In this document: in pieces, positions 18,245 to 27,843 of the stretch
Layout: every line of letters starts with the position of its first letter
Position numbering within the stretch: the stretch's first letter is position 1
Origin: Mycolicibacterium setense
GTDB taxonomy: Bacteria > Actinomycetota > Actinomycetes > Mycobacteriales > Mycobacteriaceae
NCBI RefSeq assembly: GCF_000805385.1
Contig: NZ_JTJW01000003.1
Span: 744,001 to 808,000 of the forward strand
Length of the DNA: 64,000 bases
Reading direction: 5' to 3'
Program-made: the position numbers and the translations under genes
The notes under the pieces: generated by a model
What the model saw: only the letters and a program-made list of their open reading frames with translations
The model's database searches: none
Told to the model about the DNA's origin: nothing

Positions 18245-18760
18245 ATGGGCGCAGGCGTCGAACAGATCATCACCGACACCCTCGACGAGCACGAGCTGGT
18301 CTACCACCGGCACGAGGGCGCGCGCGGCGGCTTGCCCGGCATCGTCGTCGAACTTCCCGGCGAACGGCGCCTGGTGACCAACACCATCCTCAGCGTCGGC
18401 GAGCATTCGGTGCGCGTCGAGGCGTTCGTGTGCCGCAAGCCCGACGAGAACTTCGAAGGCGTCTACCGGTTCCTGCTCAAGCGCAACCGCAGGCTCTACG
18501 GGGTTGCCTACACCCTCGACAATGTCGGCGACATCTATCTCGTCGGCCGGATGTCACTGGAGGCGGTCACCGCCGAGGAGATCGACCGGGTGCTCGGCCA
18601 GGTGCTCGAAGCGGTGGACTCCGACTTCAACACCTTGCTGGAGCTGGGTTTCCGCTCATCCATCCAGAAAGAGTGGGAGTGGCGGGTCTCGCGCGGTGAG
18701 TCGCTCAAGAACCTCAAGGCGTTCGAGCATTTGATAGAAGAGCGTCTGATCGAGGACTGA
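18245..18760 (+). CDS. YbjN domain protein (Rv0487 orthologue)
   Basis: 171 residues with a YbjN-type fold resembling type III secretion chaperones. Function is unknown; in enterobacteria YbjN influences stress and motility genes. Its ATG at 18245 follows the mshA stop after two bases, so it belongs to the mshA operon. The C-terminus is rich in charged helices (EEERLIED-like). No catalytic motif is visible. Confidence 0.82.
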   Translation: MGAGVEQIITDTLDEHELVYHRHEGARGGLPGIVVELPGERRLVTNTILSVGEHSVRVEAFVCRKPDENFEGVYRFLLKRNRRLYGVAYTLDNVGDIYLVGRMSLEAVTAEEIDRVLGQVLEAVDSDFNTLLELGFRSSIQKEWEWRVSRGESLKNLKAFEHLIEERLIED

Positions 18761-18811
18761 GGCTTCGTGAGAAGATCCTCTGGACCCGCACGCGAGGAGG
18801 ACAAACCAAAG

Positions 18812-19555
18812 ATGCCGACGCTGATCCTGCTCCGCCACGGTGAGAGCGACTGGAACCAGAAGAATCTGTTCACCGGATGGGTCGATGTCGACCTCACGGA
18901 CAAGGGCCGCACCGAGGCCGTCCGCGGTGGTCAGCTGATGGTCGAGCAGGGTGTGTTACCGGACGTGGTCTACACCTCGCTGCTGCGTCGCGCGATCACC
19001 ACCGCGAACCTCGCCCTCGATGCCGCCGACCGGCACTGGATCCCCGTGCACCGCGACTGGCGGCTCAACGAGCGCCACTACGGCGCGTTGCAGGGGCTGG
19101 ACAAGGCCGCGACGAAGGAAAAGTACGGTGAAGAGCAGTTCATGGCGTGGCGGCGCAGCTACGACACCCCACCGCCGCCCATCGAGCGGGGCAGCGAGTT
19201 CAGCCAGGACACCGACCCGCGGTACGCGGACATCGGCGGCGGCCCGCTGACCGAATGCCTCAAGGACGTGGTGACGCGGTTCGTGCCGTACTACGAGGGC
19301 ACCATCGTGCCCGACCTGGCGGCCGGCAAGACCGTGCTGATCGCCGCGCACGGCAACTCGCTGCGTGCGCTGGTCAAATACCTCGACGGAATGTCCGACG
19401 AGGAGGTCGTCGGCCTGAACATCCCGACCGGTATCCCGCTGCGCTACGAGCTCGACGACAACCTCAAGCCGCTGGTCGCCGGGGGTGAGTACCTCGACCC
19501 CGAGGCCGCCGCCGCCGGGGCCGCCGCGGTGGCCGCGCAGGGAGCCAAGAAATAG
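18812..19555 (+). CDS. gpmA: 2,3-bisphosphoglycerate-dependent phosphoglycerate mutase
   Basis: Interconverts 3- and 2-phosphoglycerate in glycolysis and gluconeogenesis. 247 residues from the ATG at 18812, close to the 249 of M. tuberculosis Gpm1; an earlier in-frame GTG at 18767 was rejected because AGGAGG precedes 18812. The phospho-histidine motif is [11 protein letters not shown] (H9), and the second His is in [10 protein letters not shown]. An Ala-rich tail ends the protein. It lies 51 bases after the ybjN-like gene and before senX3, as in M. tuberculosis. Confidence 0.95.
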   Translation: MPTLILLRHGESDWNQKNLFTGWVDVDLTDKGRTEAVRGGQLMVEQGVLPDVVYTSLLRRAITTANLALDAADRHWIPVHRDWRLNERHYGALQGLDKAATKEKYGEEQFMAWRRSYDTPPPPIERGSEFSQDTDPRYADIGGGPLTECLKDVVTRFVPYYEGTIVPDLAAGKTVLIAAHGNSLRALVKYLDGMSDEEVVGLNIPTGIPLRYELDDNLKPLVAGGEYLDPEAAAAGAAAVAAQGAKK

Positions 19556-19590
19556 TTCGCTGGGCACTCGGGCATGCGGGCAAACGGCAG

Positions 19591-19606
19591 GTTACCGAGG
19601 GTTAAC
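19591..19606 (+). promoter_or_regulatory. Candidate RegX3 binding repeat upstream of senX3
   Basis: GTTACC (19591-19596) and GTTAAC (19601-19606) form a direct repeat with ten-base spacing, of the PhoB/RegX3 box type. Another half-site, GTTCACC, occurs at 19673-19679. senX3-regX3 is known to be autoregulated by RegX3, so the sites fit, but no binding is shown here. Confidence 0.5.
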
Positions 19607-19686
19607 GCCAGCCGAACTCCTGTATTTGTCGGTGTGACTTGTCCCGTTTTGGCCGCACGCTGCTGGGATGACGTTCACCGGGTGCG

Positions 19687-19692
19687 TACGAT
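19687..19692 (+). promoter_or_regulatory. -10 box (TACGAT) for leaderless senX3
   Basis: TACGAT is followed after six bases by the senX3 GTG at 19699, the spacing expected for a leaderless transcript. Confidence 0.5.
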
Positions 19693-19698
19693 TTTCGC

Positions 19699-20886
19699 GT
19701 GAGCTTGGTGTCGGCGTTACTGCTGACGGCGGTCGTGTCGTTGCTCGCGCTGATCGTCGGCGCGGGTGTGGCCGCCGCAGTCGTACCTCGCCTCGTGGCC
19801 AGGCGGCAGCGTCGCGAAGCCGATGAGGCGGGGCTGACGGTGTCGCAGATGCTGCAGCACATCGTCTCCGCATCGCCCAACGGCATCGTGGTGGTCGACA
19901 CCTTCAACGACGTCGTCTATGCCAATGACCGGGCCTCCGAGCTCGGGGTGGTGCGCGACCGGCTCCTCGACGACCGCGCCTGGCGGGCCGTCGAGCAGGT
20001 GTTCGCCACCGGCCAGGCCATCGACGTCGACCTGTCCCCGCGCAAGCTTCCGCATCCGGGACGTTCGGGTATCTCGGTGCGCGGCTGGGTGCGGCTGCTG
20101 TCCGGTGAAGACCGCCGTTTCGCGGTCGTCTACGCCGACGACCAATCCGAGCACGCCAGGATGGAAGCGACCCGGCGGGATTTCGTCGCCAACGTCAGCC
20201 ACGAGCTCAAAACCCCGGTGGGTGCCATGCGGGTGCTGGCCGAAGCGCTGCAGGCCTCCGCCGACGACCCCGACATGGTGCGCCGCTTCTCCGACAAGAT
20301 GGTGGCCGAATCGCTGCGGCTGGCCGACATGGTCGGCGAGCTGATCGAGCTGTCCCGGCTGCAGGGCGCCGAGCGGCTGCCCGATCTGGGCGCCGTCGAC
20401 GTCGACACCGTGGTGTCCGAAGCGCTGTCGCGGCACAAGGTGGCCGCCGACAAGGCCGACATCTCGATCACCACCGACGCCCCGACCGGCTTCCGGGTGC
20501 TGGGCGACCAGACCCTGCTGGTGACGGCGATCGCCAATCTGGTGTCGAATGCAATTGCTTACTCGCCCAACGGATCCGGCATTTCAGTCAGCCGGCGCCG
20601 ACGGGGCGGCAGTGTCGAGATCGCGGTCACCGACCGCGGTATCGGTATCGCCAAGGCCGATCAGGAGCGGGTCTTCGAGCGGTTCTTCCGGGTCGACAAG
20701 GCCCGGTCGCGCGCCACGGGCGGCACCGGGCTGGGCCTGGCGATCGTCAAACACGTGGCCGCCAACCACAACGGAACCATCCGGCTGTGGAGTCAGCCGG
20801 GCACCGGGTCGACATTCACGTTGTCGATTCCGGCCTATCCCGAAACCGATGAGTCCACAGGTGACTCAGACGACCGAGAGGATTAG
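19699..20886 (+). CDS. senX3: Sensor histidine kinase SenX3
   Basis: Phosphate-sensing kinase of the SenX3-RegX3 system. 395 residues. Two hydrophobic stretches near residues 5-33 anchor it; a PAS-like domain follows at about 45-150. The phospho-acceptor is H168 in [13 protein letters not shown], then the ATPase domain with N box ([10 protein letters not shown]), G1 (DRGIGI), F (ERFFRVD) and G2 ([11 protein letters not shown]). It is followed by regX3 after a seven-base gap, without the MIRU repeats found in that gap in M. tuberculosis. Confidence 0.96.
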   Translation: MSLVSALLLTAVVSLLALIVGAGVAAAVVPRLVARRQRREADEAGLTVSQMLQHIVSASPNGIVVVDTFNDVVYANDRASELGVVRDRLLDDRAWRAVEQVFATGQAIDVDLSPRKLPHPGRSGISVRGWVRLLSGEDRRFAVVYADDQSEHARMEATRRDFVANVSHELKTPVGAMRVLAEALQASADDPDMVRRFSDKMVAESLRLADMVGELIELSRLQGAERLPDLGAVDVDTVVSEALSRHKVAADKADISITTDAPTGFRVLGDQTLLVTAIANLVSNAIAYSPNGSGISVSRRRRGGSVEIAVTDRGIGIAKADQERVFERFFRVDKARSRATGGTGLGLAIVKHVAANHNGTIRLWSQPGTGSTFTLSIPAYPETDESTGDSDDRED

Positions 20887-20893
20887 CGAAACG

Positions 20894-21580
20894 ATGACCA
20901 GCGTGTTGATCGTTGAGGACGAGGAGTCGCTGGCCGATCCCCTGGCATTCCTGCTTCGCAAGGAAGGCTTCGAGGCCACCGTGGTGGCCGATGGTCCCTC
21001 TGCTCTGGCCGAATTCGAGCGCTCCGGCGCCGATATCGTCCTGCTGGACCTGATGCTGCCGGGGATGAGCGGTACCGACGTATGTAAGCAACTGCGGGCC
21101 CGCTCCAGTGTGCCGGTGATCATGGTCACCGCACGCGACAGTGAGATCGACAAGGTCGTCGGCCTCGAGTTGGGCGCCGATGACTATGTGACCAAGCCGT
21201 ATTCGGCCCGCGAGCTGATCGCGCGGATCCGGGCGGTGCTGCGCCGCGGCGCCGACACCGACGACGGCACCATCGGCGACGGAGTGCTCGAGGCCGGCCC
21301 CGTGCGGATGGATGTCGAACGGCACGTCGTCAGCGTCAACGGGGAGCAGATCACGTTGCCGCTCAAGGAGTTCGACCTCCTCGAGTACCTGATGCGCAAC
21401 AGTGGTCGGGTGCTCACCCGTGGCCAGCTCATCGACCGGGTGTGGGGTGCCGACTATGTCGGTGACACCAAAACCCTTGATGTGCACGTGAAGCGGCTGC
21501 GGTCCAAGATCGAGTCCGACCCGGCCAACCCGGTGCACCTCGTCACCGTCCGCGGCCTCGGTTACAAGCTGGAGGGCTGA
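20894..21580 (+). CDS. regX3: Response regulator RegX3
   Basis: 228 residues, OmpR/PhoB type. The receiver domain has D52 as phospho-acceptor in VLLDLMLPG, acidic residues in VEDEE and the conserved TKPYSARE lysine. The C-terminal winged helix includes [20 protein letters not shown]. The start is the ATG at 20894; the longer in-frame reading lies within senX3. It activates phosphate-starvation genes such as pstS and phoA in mycobacteria. Its 3' end overlaps the convergent Rv0495c-like gene by 19 bases. Confidence 0.96.
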   Translation: MTSVLIVEDEESLADPLAFLLRKEGFEATVVADGPSALAEFERSGADIVLLDLMLPGMSGTDVCKQLRARSSVPVIMVTARDSEIDKVVGLELGADDYVTKPYSARELIARIRAVLRRGADTDDGTIGDGVLEAGPVRMDVERHVVSVNGEQITLPLKEFDLLEYLMRNSGRVLTRGQLIDRVWGADYVGDTKTLDVHVKRLRSKIESDPANPVHLVTVRGLGYKLEG

Positions 21581-22398
21581 ACCCCGTTGGAGGCCCGGGT
21601 ATCGGGGGCCGGCGCCGCTCGACGCTCGGCGACGCTGGTCGCCGGGTGCACCGCGACCAGCCCCAGGGCGCTGCGCCTGCGGCACATCGCGGCCAACTCG
21701 GCGTAGGCCTTCTCGCCGAGCACCGCGGTGAGTTCGGGGGCGTAGGACTCGAACACCGGGCGGGCGCCGACATGGGCAGCGGGATCACCGGTGCAGTACC
21801 AGTGCAGGTCCGCTCCGCCCTCACCCCAGCCGCGCCGGTCGTATTCGGTGATGACGGTTCGCAGGATCTGGGTGTCGTCGGGCCGGGTGATCCACTCCTG
21901 GCTGCGCCGGATCGGCAACTGCCAGCACACGTCGGGCTTCATGGTCAGCGGCTCGACCCCCAGCTTGAGGGCCTTGCTGTGCAGCGCACACCCGATGCCG
22001 CCCGGAAAACCCGGCCGGTTCAGGAAGATGCACGCCCCCTTGTACTTACGGGTGCGCAGGTTGGGCTTCCCGTCGTACTCGTCGTCTTCGAGGTAGCCCT
22101 TGCGGCCCAGGCCCTTCTCGCGGAACTGCCAGTCGTCGTCGGTCAGTTGTTTGACCGCGTCGTCCAGCCGGGCCCGGTCGTCATCGTCGGAAAGGAAGGC
22201 TCCATGGGAGCAGCAGCCGTCATCGGGGCGGCCCTCGACGGTGCCCTTGCAGGCCGGTGTGCCGAACACACAAGTCCAGCGGGACAACAACCACGTCATA
22301 TCGGCCGCGATCAGATGTGTCGCGTCCTCCGGGTCGTAGAACTCCACCCATTCACGCGCAAAGTCGAGTTCGACTTCGCCGGGATGCACATCTGCCAC
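21562..22398 (-). CDS. Conserved cysteine-rich protein (Rv0495c orthologue)
   Basis: 278 residues from a GTG at 22398. This start is supported by a TACCGT -10 box seven bases upstream (22406-22411, minus strand). A conserved Cys cluster, [10 protein letters not shown] with DGCCSHG, plus further Cys in GACIFLN, GCALHS and DVCWQL, suggest metal or Fe-S binding as in YkgJ/DUF3109-like proteins; that family link is tentative. Rv0495c has been linked to redox homeostasis. It is convergent with regX3 and divergent from the Ppx/GppA gene. Confidence 0.75.
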   Translation of the reverse strand: MADVHPGEVELDFAREWVEFYDPEDATHLIAADMTWLLSRWTCVFGTPACKGTVEGRPDDGCCSHGAFLSDDDDRARLDDAVKQLTDDDWQFREKGLGRKGYLEDDEYDGKPNLRTRKYKGACIFLNRPGFPGGIGCALHSKALKLGVEPLTMKPDVCWQLPIRRSQEWITRPDDTQILRTVITEYDRRGWGEGGADLHWYCTGDPAAHVGARPVFESYAPELTAVLGEKAYAELAAMCRRRSALGLVAVHPATSVAERRAAPAPDTRASNGVQPSSL

Positions 22399-22535
22399 GG
22401 CGCAAACGGTACTCCCATATGCCTGAACGCATTTCCCAACCGCGGTGCGGCGCGGGGTGTGGCGCGCCACAGGCCGCGGCCGTTCATCCCGAAGGTCGCG
22501 GGAGGTCCGGCCACGAAGCGCTGGTCGGCTGCGGT

Positions 22536-22541
22536 TAGGTT
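22536..22541 (+). promoter_or_regulatory. -10 box (TAGGTT) for leaderless ppx-like gene
   Basis: TAGGTT lies six bases before the GTG at 22548, consistent with a leaderless transcript. Confidence 0.5.
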
Positions 22542-22547
22542 GGTGCG

Positions 22548-23519
22548 GTGCGGTTAGGCGTGCTCGATGTCGGGAGCAACACGGTTCATCTCCTCGTGGT
22601 GGATGCACGCCGTGGCGGGCACCCGACCCCTATGAGCTCCACGAAGGCGGCGCTGCGGCTGGCCGAGGCGATCGACAACACGGGCAAGCTGACCCGCAAG
22701 GGTGCCGACAGCCTGGTCGCCACCGTCGACGAGTTCGCCAAGATCGCCACCAGTTCGGGATGTGCCGAATTGATGGCGTTTGCCACCTCGGCGGTGCGCG
22801 ACGCGACGAACTCTGAGGAAGTCCTGGCAAGAGTTCGGGCCGAGACGGGGGTTTCCCTCGGGGTCCTCAGTGGCGTCGACGAATCCCGGCTCACCTTCCT
22901 GGCCGTGCGCCGCTGGTACGGCTGGAGCGCAGGTCGGATCATCAACATCGACATCGGCGGCGGCTCGCTCGAGCTGTCGAGCGGGGTCGACGAAGAGCCC
23001 GAGGTGGCGCTGTCGCTGCCGCTGGGGGCCGGTCGGCTGACCAGGGAGTGGCTGGCCGAAGACCCACCTGGGCGGCGCCGGGTCGCGATGCTGCGGGACT
23101 GGCTGACCAATGAACTCGCCGATGCCGGTGCCACCATGCGCCGCTCCGGCAACCCGGACCTGGCGGTGGCGACGTCGAAGACGTTCCGCTCACTGGCCCG
23201 ACTGACCGGGGCGGCCCCCTCGGGGGCGGGCCCGCGGGTCAAGCGGACCCTCACCGCTGCCGGATTAAGACAGCTCATAGCTTTCATCTCTAGGATGACA
23301 GCGGCTGACCGTGCCGAACTGGAAGGGGTGAGTGCCGAGCGGGCACCACAGATCGTGGCCGGTGCTTTGGTAGCTGAGGCTAGTATGCGAGCACTGGAGA
23401 TCGATTCCGTCGACATTTGCCCCTGGGCGTTGCGGGAGGGTTTGATTCTGCGGAAACTCGACAGCGAGGCCGACGGCACAGCCTTGGTAGAGACGTCGGC
23501 GCGGGACGCCGGACGTTAA
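22548..23519 (+). CDS. Ppx/GppA family phosphatase (Rv0496 orthologue)
   Basis: 323 residues of the actin-like ASKHA fold. The phosphate-1 motif [15 protein letters not shown] is at the N-terminus, and the phosphate-2 motif [13 protein letters not shown] lies around residue 140. It hydrolyses polyphosphate and/or pppGpp. Rv0496 is described as the short-chain exopolyphosphatase PPX1. At about 320 residues it lacks the C-terminal domains of E. coli Ppx, as expected for this short form. It starts a run with the membrane protein and isomerase genes. Confidence 0.88.
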   Translation: MRLGVLDVGSNTVHLLVVDARRGGHPTPMSSTKAALRLAEAIDNTGKLTRKGADSLVATVDEFAKIATSSGCAELMAFATSAVRDATNSEEVLARVRAETGVSLGVLSGVDESRLTFLAVRRWYGWSAGRIINIDIGGGSLELSSGVDEEPEVALSLPLGAGRLTREWLAEDPPGRRRVAMLRDWLTNELADAGATMRRSGNPDLAVATSKTFRSLARLTGAAPSGAGPRVKRTLTAAGLRQLIAFISRMTAADRAELEGVSAERAPQIVAGALVAEASMRALEIDSVDICPWALREGLILRKLDSEADGTALVETSARDAGR

Positions 23520-23549
23520 GGAAAAGCTAGCCCCAAAGGCAACATAGGT

Positions 23550-24671
23550 ATGACAGGACCAGAGAACAGCCCATCCGGCACCCGACCGATCTCGGTCGCC
23601 GAGTTGCTGGCAAAGAACGGGACCATCGGGGCACCCCCGGTCGGCGGTCGCCGTCGGCGCCGTCGCGGGAACAGCGACGCGGTGACGGTCGCCGAACTCA
23701 CCGGCGAAATCCCGATCATCACCGACGACATCGAGTTCGAACCTCACGATGAGCCGGTTCCCGCACCTGATCCACTGGTCGACACCGCCGTCGTGGCACC
23801 GATCCTGGATGAGCCCCGCGAGCCGCGCGAGCAACCGCAACCGCGTGATCGTGACGAGGCGCGGGTCCGCGGTGGCAGCCGCAACGGCGGCCCGCGGCCT
23901 CCCCGGGTCAAGCCCGCCGCCAGGCCGGTCGAACCGGATGAGGTGCGCACCGACGCCGAGGACGACTACGAGGCGCACCTGGCTGCGCGCGACGCCGACC
24001 CCGAACCCGTCGAATTCCGGCCGCGCCCCCGCCGCGGGCAGTACAAACCCCCGGCACGCGACTACCAGCCCTCGGGCACCGGTGCCGAGCGGATGAGTCC
24101 TGATCCGCTCTACGACGAGGACCATGCGGCCGAGCCGGCCGACGGCCTGGTCGAACCCGAAGCGGACCTCCAAGACGTCGACACCACCGACGTCGGGTAC
24201 GACGACTACGACGACGAGTACGGGGACCGCTCCTACTCGTCGCTCGGGCCGCTGTTCGGTGGCGAGTCGGTGGCCGACGAACGGGCCCGCCGGCCACGCG
24301 GTCGCGCCGCCGTCGACGAGATCGACGTTGACGAAGACCTGTCCGAGGCCGCCGGCGATGCCGATGACTTCGACGAGCACGATGAGTTCGACGAGGATCA
24401 CCCACCCAGCTCCCCGCTGGTCCGCGCGATGTGGATCGTGGGCCAGTGTGTGATCGCGGTGGCCTTCGGCGCCGGTCTGTTCGTCGCCTTCGATCAGCTG
24501 TGGAAGTGGAACACCATCGTGGCGCTGGTTCTCGGCGTCCTGGTGATCCTCGGCCTGGCCGGTGGTGTGCGGGTGGTCCGCAAGACGGAGGACATCGGCA
24601 GCACGCTGACCGCGGTGGCGGTGGGAGCGCTGGTCACCTTCGGACCGTTGGCGTTGTTGCAGGCGAGTTAG
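23550..24671 (+). CDS. Acidic, disordered membrane protein (Rv0497 orthologue)
   Basis: 373 residues. The first 285 are low-complexity, rich in Asp, Glu, Pro and Arg, with two copies of a VAELL/VAELT motif (ISVAELLAKNG near 16, VTVAELTGEIP near 46) around a basic RRRRRR patch. Two transmembrane helices follow at about 290-315 and 320-340. The topology suggests a large cytoplasmic disordered domain. Function is unknown, although such tails often bind envelope-growth proteins. It starts 30 bases after the ppx-like gene. Confidence 0.8.
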   Translation: MTGPENSPSGTRPISVAELLAKNGTIGAPPVGGRRRRRRGNSDAVTVAELTGEIPIITDDIEFEPHDEPVPAPDPLVDTAVVAPILDEPREPREQPQPRDRDEARVRGGSRNGGPRPPRVKPAARPVEPDEVRTDAEDDYEAHLAARDADPEPVEFRPRPRRGQYKPPARDYQPSGTGAERMSPDPLYDEDHAAEPADGLVEPEADLQDVDTTDVGYDDYDDEYGDRSYSSLGPLFGGESVADERARRPRGRAAVDEIDVDEDLSEAAGDADDFDEHDEFDEDHPPSSPLVRAMWIVGQCVIAVAFGAGLFVAFDQLWKWNTIVALVLGVLVILGLAGGVRVVRKTEDIGSTLTAVAVGALVTFGPLALLQAS

Positions 24672-24736
24672 CGCCGCGCGAGCGGCGCAAGGCGCCAGCG
24701 CGAGCGGCGGAACGGTCTCGGTACACAATTGGTTTC

Positions 24737-25582
24737 GTGCGCCCCGCCATCAAGATCGGCCTGTCCACCGCTTCGGTCTATCCACTGAGGACGGAAGCCG
24801 CATTCGAGTACGCCGCGCGCCTCGGTTACGACGGCGTGGAGCTGATGGTGTGGGCCGAGTCGGTCAGCCAGTCCGTGGAGGACGTGGCGCGATTGTCCGC
24901 CCACTACGGCGTGCCGGTGCTGTCGGTGCATGCGCCGTGCCTGTTGATCTCGCAGCGGGTGTGGGGTGCCAACCCGATCCCGAAGTTGGAACGCAGCGTG
25001 CGTGCCGCCGAGGAGCTGGGCGCCCAGACCGTCGTCGTGCATCCGCCGTTTCGCTGGCAGCGCCGTTACGCCGAAGGCTTCAGTGATCAGGTGGCCCAAC
25101 TGGAGTCCGACAGCGAGGTCCTGGTCGCGGTGGAGAACATGTTCCCGTTCCGTGCCGACCGGTTTTTCGGGGCCAGCGGCACATCGGTCGAGCGGATGCG
25201 CAAGCGCGGCGGCAAGCCGGGCCCGGGTATCTCGGCGTTCGCGCCGTCCTACGACCCGCTGGACGGCAATCACGCGCACTACACGCTCGATCTGAGCCAC
25301 ACCGCGACGGCGGGCACCGACGCCATGGACATGGCCAGGCGCATGGGCGACGGCCTGGTCCACCTGCACCTGTGCGACGGCAAGGGCGCCTCAACGGACG
25401 AGCATCTGGTCCCCGGCCGCGGCACCCAGCCCACCGCTGAGGTGTGCCAGATGCTGGCCGCGGGCAATTTCTCCGGCCACGTCGTCCTGGAGGTCACCAC
25501 GTCGGCGGCCAAGACGGCAGCCGAGCGCGAGGCGCTGCTGACCGAATCGCTCCAATTCGCCCGCACCCACCTGTTGCGTTGA
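24737..25582 (+). CDS. Xylose isomerase-like TIM barrel protein (Rv0498 orthologue)
   Basis: 281 residues from GTG at 24737, of the sugar phosphate isomerase/epimerase (AP endonuclease 2-like) superfamily. Typical features are the N-terminal IGLSTASVYPLRTEAAFEYA, metal-ligand candidates in VHAPC, VVHPPF, VAVENMF, YTLDLSHT and VHLHLCDG, and a final VVLEVTTSA. The substrate is unknown. A longer in-frame reading overlaps the previous gene and was rejected. Confidence 0.82.
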   Translation: MRPAIKIGLSTASVYPLRTEAAFEYAARLGYDGVELMVWAESVSQSVEDVARLSAHYGVPVLSVHAPCLLISQRVWGANPIPKLERSVRAAEELGAQTVVVHPPFRWQRRYAEGFSDQVAQLESDSEVLVAVENMFPFRADRFFGASGTSVERMRKRGGKPGPGISAFAPSYDPLDGNHAHYTLDLSHTATAGTDAMDMARRMGDGLVHLHLCDGKGASTDEHLVPGRGTQPTAEVCQMLAAGNFSGHVVLEVTTSAAKTAAEREALLTESLQFARTHLLR

Positions 25583-25617
25583 ACCCGCCCCGGCCACCCC
25601 TGCAGAGAGACCCACAG

Positions 25618-26430
25618 ATGACTGGCTCCACCCTGTTCACCGATGCCATGACGTTGACGCCGGCCGGTGACGGCGTCTATCACGGTGAGCTCAACGAGCA
25701 CTGGACGATCGGCCCCAAGGTGCACGGCGGCGCGATGCTCGCGTTGTGTGCGAATGCGGCACGGACCGAGCTGGGTTCGACCGCGCAGCCCATCGCCATG
25801 TCGGCGAACTACCTGTGGGCGCCCGATCCCGGTCGCATGCAGGTGGTCACCACCGTGCGCAAGCGCGGTCGACGGATCGGCCTGGTCGATGTCGAGCTGC
25901 GGCAGGGGGATCGCATTGCGGTGACTGCGTCGGTGACCCTCGGCGAGCCCGAACACCATGTGCCGCCGCTGCTGTCGTTCAACCCGGTGGTGCCGTTGAT
26001 GACGCCGGAACCGCCGCCCGGGCTGGAGCCGATCGGGCCCGGGCATCCGATGGAACACGTCGTGCACCTGGCGCACGGCTGCGACATCCGGCCGGCGCTG
26101 CACACCATGGGGCCGCGCAGCGACGGCGGCCCGCCTGTTTTCGAGTACTGGGTGCGGCCCAAGGGAGTCGCCCCCGACGTGCTGTTCGCGCTCCTGTGCG
26201 GCGATGTGTCGGCTCCGGTGACCTTTGCCGTGGAACGCACCGGTTGGGCGCCCACGGTCCAGCTGACGGCCTATCTGCGGGCATTGCCTGCCGATGGGTG
26301 GCTGCGGGTGATGTGCACCTCGGTCCAGATCGGTCAGGACTGGTTCGACGAGGACCACATCGTGGTCGATTGCGAGGGCCGGATCATCGTGCAGACGCGC
26401 CAGTTGGCGATGGTGCCCGCGCCGTCCTGA
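25618..26430 (+). CDS. Thioesterase family protein, double hotdog (Rv0499 orthologue)
   Basis: 270 residues. The N-terminal hotdog has HWTIGPKVHGGAMLALCANA, the C-terminal one PPVFEYWVRP and QVGQDWFDEDHIVVD-like segments. This is the layout of TesB-like acyl-CoA thioesterases, which hydrolyse acyl-CoA to free acid. The acyl chain preference is unknown. The ATG at 25618 lies 35 bases after the upstream stop, behind GAGAGA. Confidence 0.8.
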   Translation: MTGSTLFTDAMTLTPAGDGVYHGELNEHWTIGPKVHGGAMLALCANAARTELGSTAQPIAMSANYLWAPDPGRMQVVTTVRKRGRRIGLVDVELRQGDRIAVTASVTLGEPEHHVPPLLSFNPVVPLMTPEPPPGLEPIGPGHPMEHVVHLAHGCDIRPALHTMGPRSDGGPPVFEYWVRPKGVAPDVLFALLCGDVSAPVTFAVERTGWAPTVQLTAYLRALPADGWLRVMCTSVQIGQDWFDEDHIVVDCEGRIIVQTRQLAMVPAPS

Positions 26431-26500
26431 CGGCGCGACTCCGCTGGAGCACGGACGCCAGGAGCGTCGGGGAGCCGCCCGTCGTGCGATGCTGTCGCCC

Positions 26501-27361
26501 ATGTCGAGAATCGCGATAATCGGCGGCGGAAGCATGGGCGAGGCGCTGCTGTCGGGGCTGTTACGGGCTGGCAGACACGTCAAGGACATGGTGGTCGCGG
26601 AGAAGTTCCCGGATCGGGCCAAACATCTTGCGGAGAAGTACTCGGTGCAGGTGGCCTCGGTCGCCGCTGCCGCCGAGAACGCCACCTACGTCGTCATCGC
26701 GGTCAAGCCCGGCGACGTCGAGAAGGTGATCGACGAGATCGCCGATGCGGCGGCGCGGGCCGACACCGATACCGCCGAGCAGGTGTTCGTCTCCATCGCG
26801 GCGGGCGTGAGCACGTCGTACTACGAAAACAAGCTGCCGGCCGGATCTCCGGTTGTCCGGGTGATGCCCAACTCTCCGATCGTCGTCGGCGGCGGTGTGA
26901 GCGCATTGGCGCCGGGCCGGTTCGCCACGGCAGATCAGCTCAAGGCCGTCTCGTCGATCTTCGATGCGGTCGGCGGCGTGATCACGGTGGCAGAGTCGCA
27001 GCTGGACGCGGTGACCGCGGTTTCGGGCTCGGGTCCGGCGTACTTCTTCCTGATGGTCGAGGCACTGGTCGACGCGGCCGTGGAATCGGGGCTGTCGCGC
27101 GCGGTGGCCACCGATCTGGCGGTGCAGACGATGGCCGGTTCGGCAGCGATGCTGCTGGAGCGTCTCGATGAGGTGAACGCGACCGGAGGCGCCGCGCTGG
27201 ACACCACCCCGGCCCAATTGCGGGCGATGGTGACCTCACCGGCCGGGACCACCGCCGCTGGGCTGCGGGAACTGGAGCGTGGTGGTCTGCGGACCGCGGT
27301 CTCCAATGCCGTTCAGGCCGCGAAAACGCGCTCTGAGCAGCTCGGAATTACATCTGAGTAA
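26501..27361 (+). CDS. proC: Pyrroline-5-carboxylate reductase
   Basis: Reduces pyrroline-5-carboxylate to proline, the last step of proline synthesis. 286 residues from ATG at 26501. N-terminal Rossmann motif IIGGGSMGEALL, VIAVKPGDV in the middle, and the signature AVTAVSGSGPAYFF with DLAVQTMAGSA and TSPAGTTAAGLRELE in the dimer domain. It follows the thioesterase by 70 bases. A short AT-rich segment follows the stop. Confidence 0.95.
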   Translation: MSRIAIIGGGSMGEALLSGLLRAGRHVKDMVVAEKFPDRAKHLAEKYSVQVASVAAAAENATYVVIAVKPGDVEKVIDEIADAAARADTDTAEQVFVSIAAGVSTSYYENKLPAGSPVVRVMPNSPIVVGGGVSALAPGRFATADQLKAVSSIFDAVGGVITVAESQLDAVTAVSGSGPAYFFLMVEALVDAAVESGLSRAVATDLAVQTMAGSAAMLLERLDEVNATGGAALDTTPAQLRAMVTSPAGTTAAGLRELERGGLRTAVSNAVQAAKTRSEQLGITSE

Positions 27362-27418
27362 TTAGATTAATTCCAACTGATTAGCCCACACCCGTCGCAG
27401 TAACCCCACCCGCCACGC

Positions 27419-27469
27419 TATTCTCCCTTTGTATGCGCGGGTCGGTGCCAGCGGTGGGGAAGCCGCTGG
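27419..27469 (+). promoter_or_regulatory. Possible promoter and leader hairpin before the excisionase-like gene
   Basis: TATTCT at 27419-27424 fits a -10 box. Downstream, CCAGCGG (27448-27454) and CCGCTGG (27463-27469) form a 7-bp hairpin inside the predicted 5' leader of the gene starting at 27500. Confidence 0.35.
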
Positions 27470-27499
27470 AACTGCCTGTGCCTGATTGATTGGGTTGCG

Positions 27500-27727
27500 A
27501 TGACGTCTATGAACGGGCCATCGGCGCGGGATGCTGGCGACGGTCAGCCTCGAGCTCAATTTCTGACGGTCGCCGAGGTGGCGAGCTTGATGAGGGTCTC
27601 GAAGATGACGGTGTACCGGTTGGTGCACAACGGTGAATTGCCTGCTGTTCGTGTGGGCCGATCGTTCCGGGTCCACGCCAAGGCGGTCCACGATCTGCTG
27701 GAGTCTTCGTACTTCGACGCCGGTTAG
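27500..27727 (+). CDS. Excisionase-family HTH DNA-binding protein (Rv0500A orthologue)
   Basis: 75 residues with a MerR-like winged helix of the excisionase type: FLTVAEVASLMRVSKMTVYR, then LVHNGELPAVRVGRSFRVH. Such proteins bind DNA and may act as regulators; no integrase or phage gene is nearby, so this is a chromosomal regulator and not a mobile element remnant. It is conserved in mycobacteria at this place. Alternative start: ATG at 27512. Confidence 0.85.
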   Translation: MTSMNGPSARDAGDGQPRAQFLTVAEVASLMRVSKMTVYRLVHNGELPAVRVGRSFRVHAKAVHDLLESSYFDAG

Positions 27728-27843
27728 GCGCACGCCGTGACGGGCTGAGCCGCCCGGGCAGGCTGGCGTTTTCCGTTTCGGTGGTCGGCCCGGGTAAAGT
27801 GACCGGGTCAACCATCAGCTAAGTAGCGGAGACACCGGGTTTT

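Noticed and set aside
21562..22608. Longer form of the cysteine-rich protein starting at 22608
   Set aside because: It would cross the ppx-like promoter and start; the GTG at 22398 has a -10 box at leaderless distance.
27500..27727. Prophage or integrative element because of the excisionase-like protein
   Set aside because: No integrase, attachment repeat or phage gene nearby, and the gene is conserved at this place in mycobacteria.
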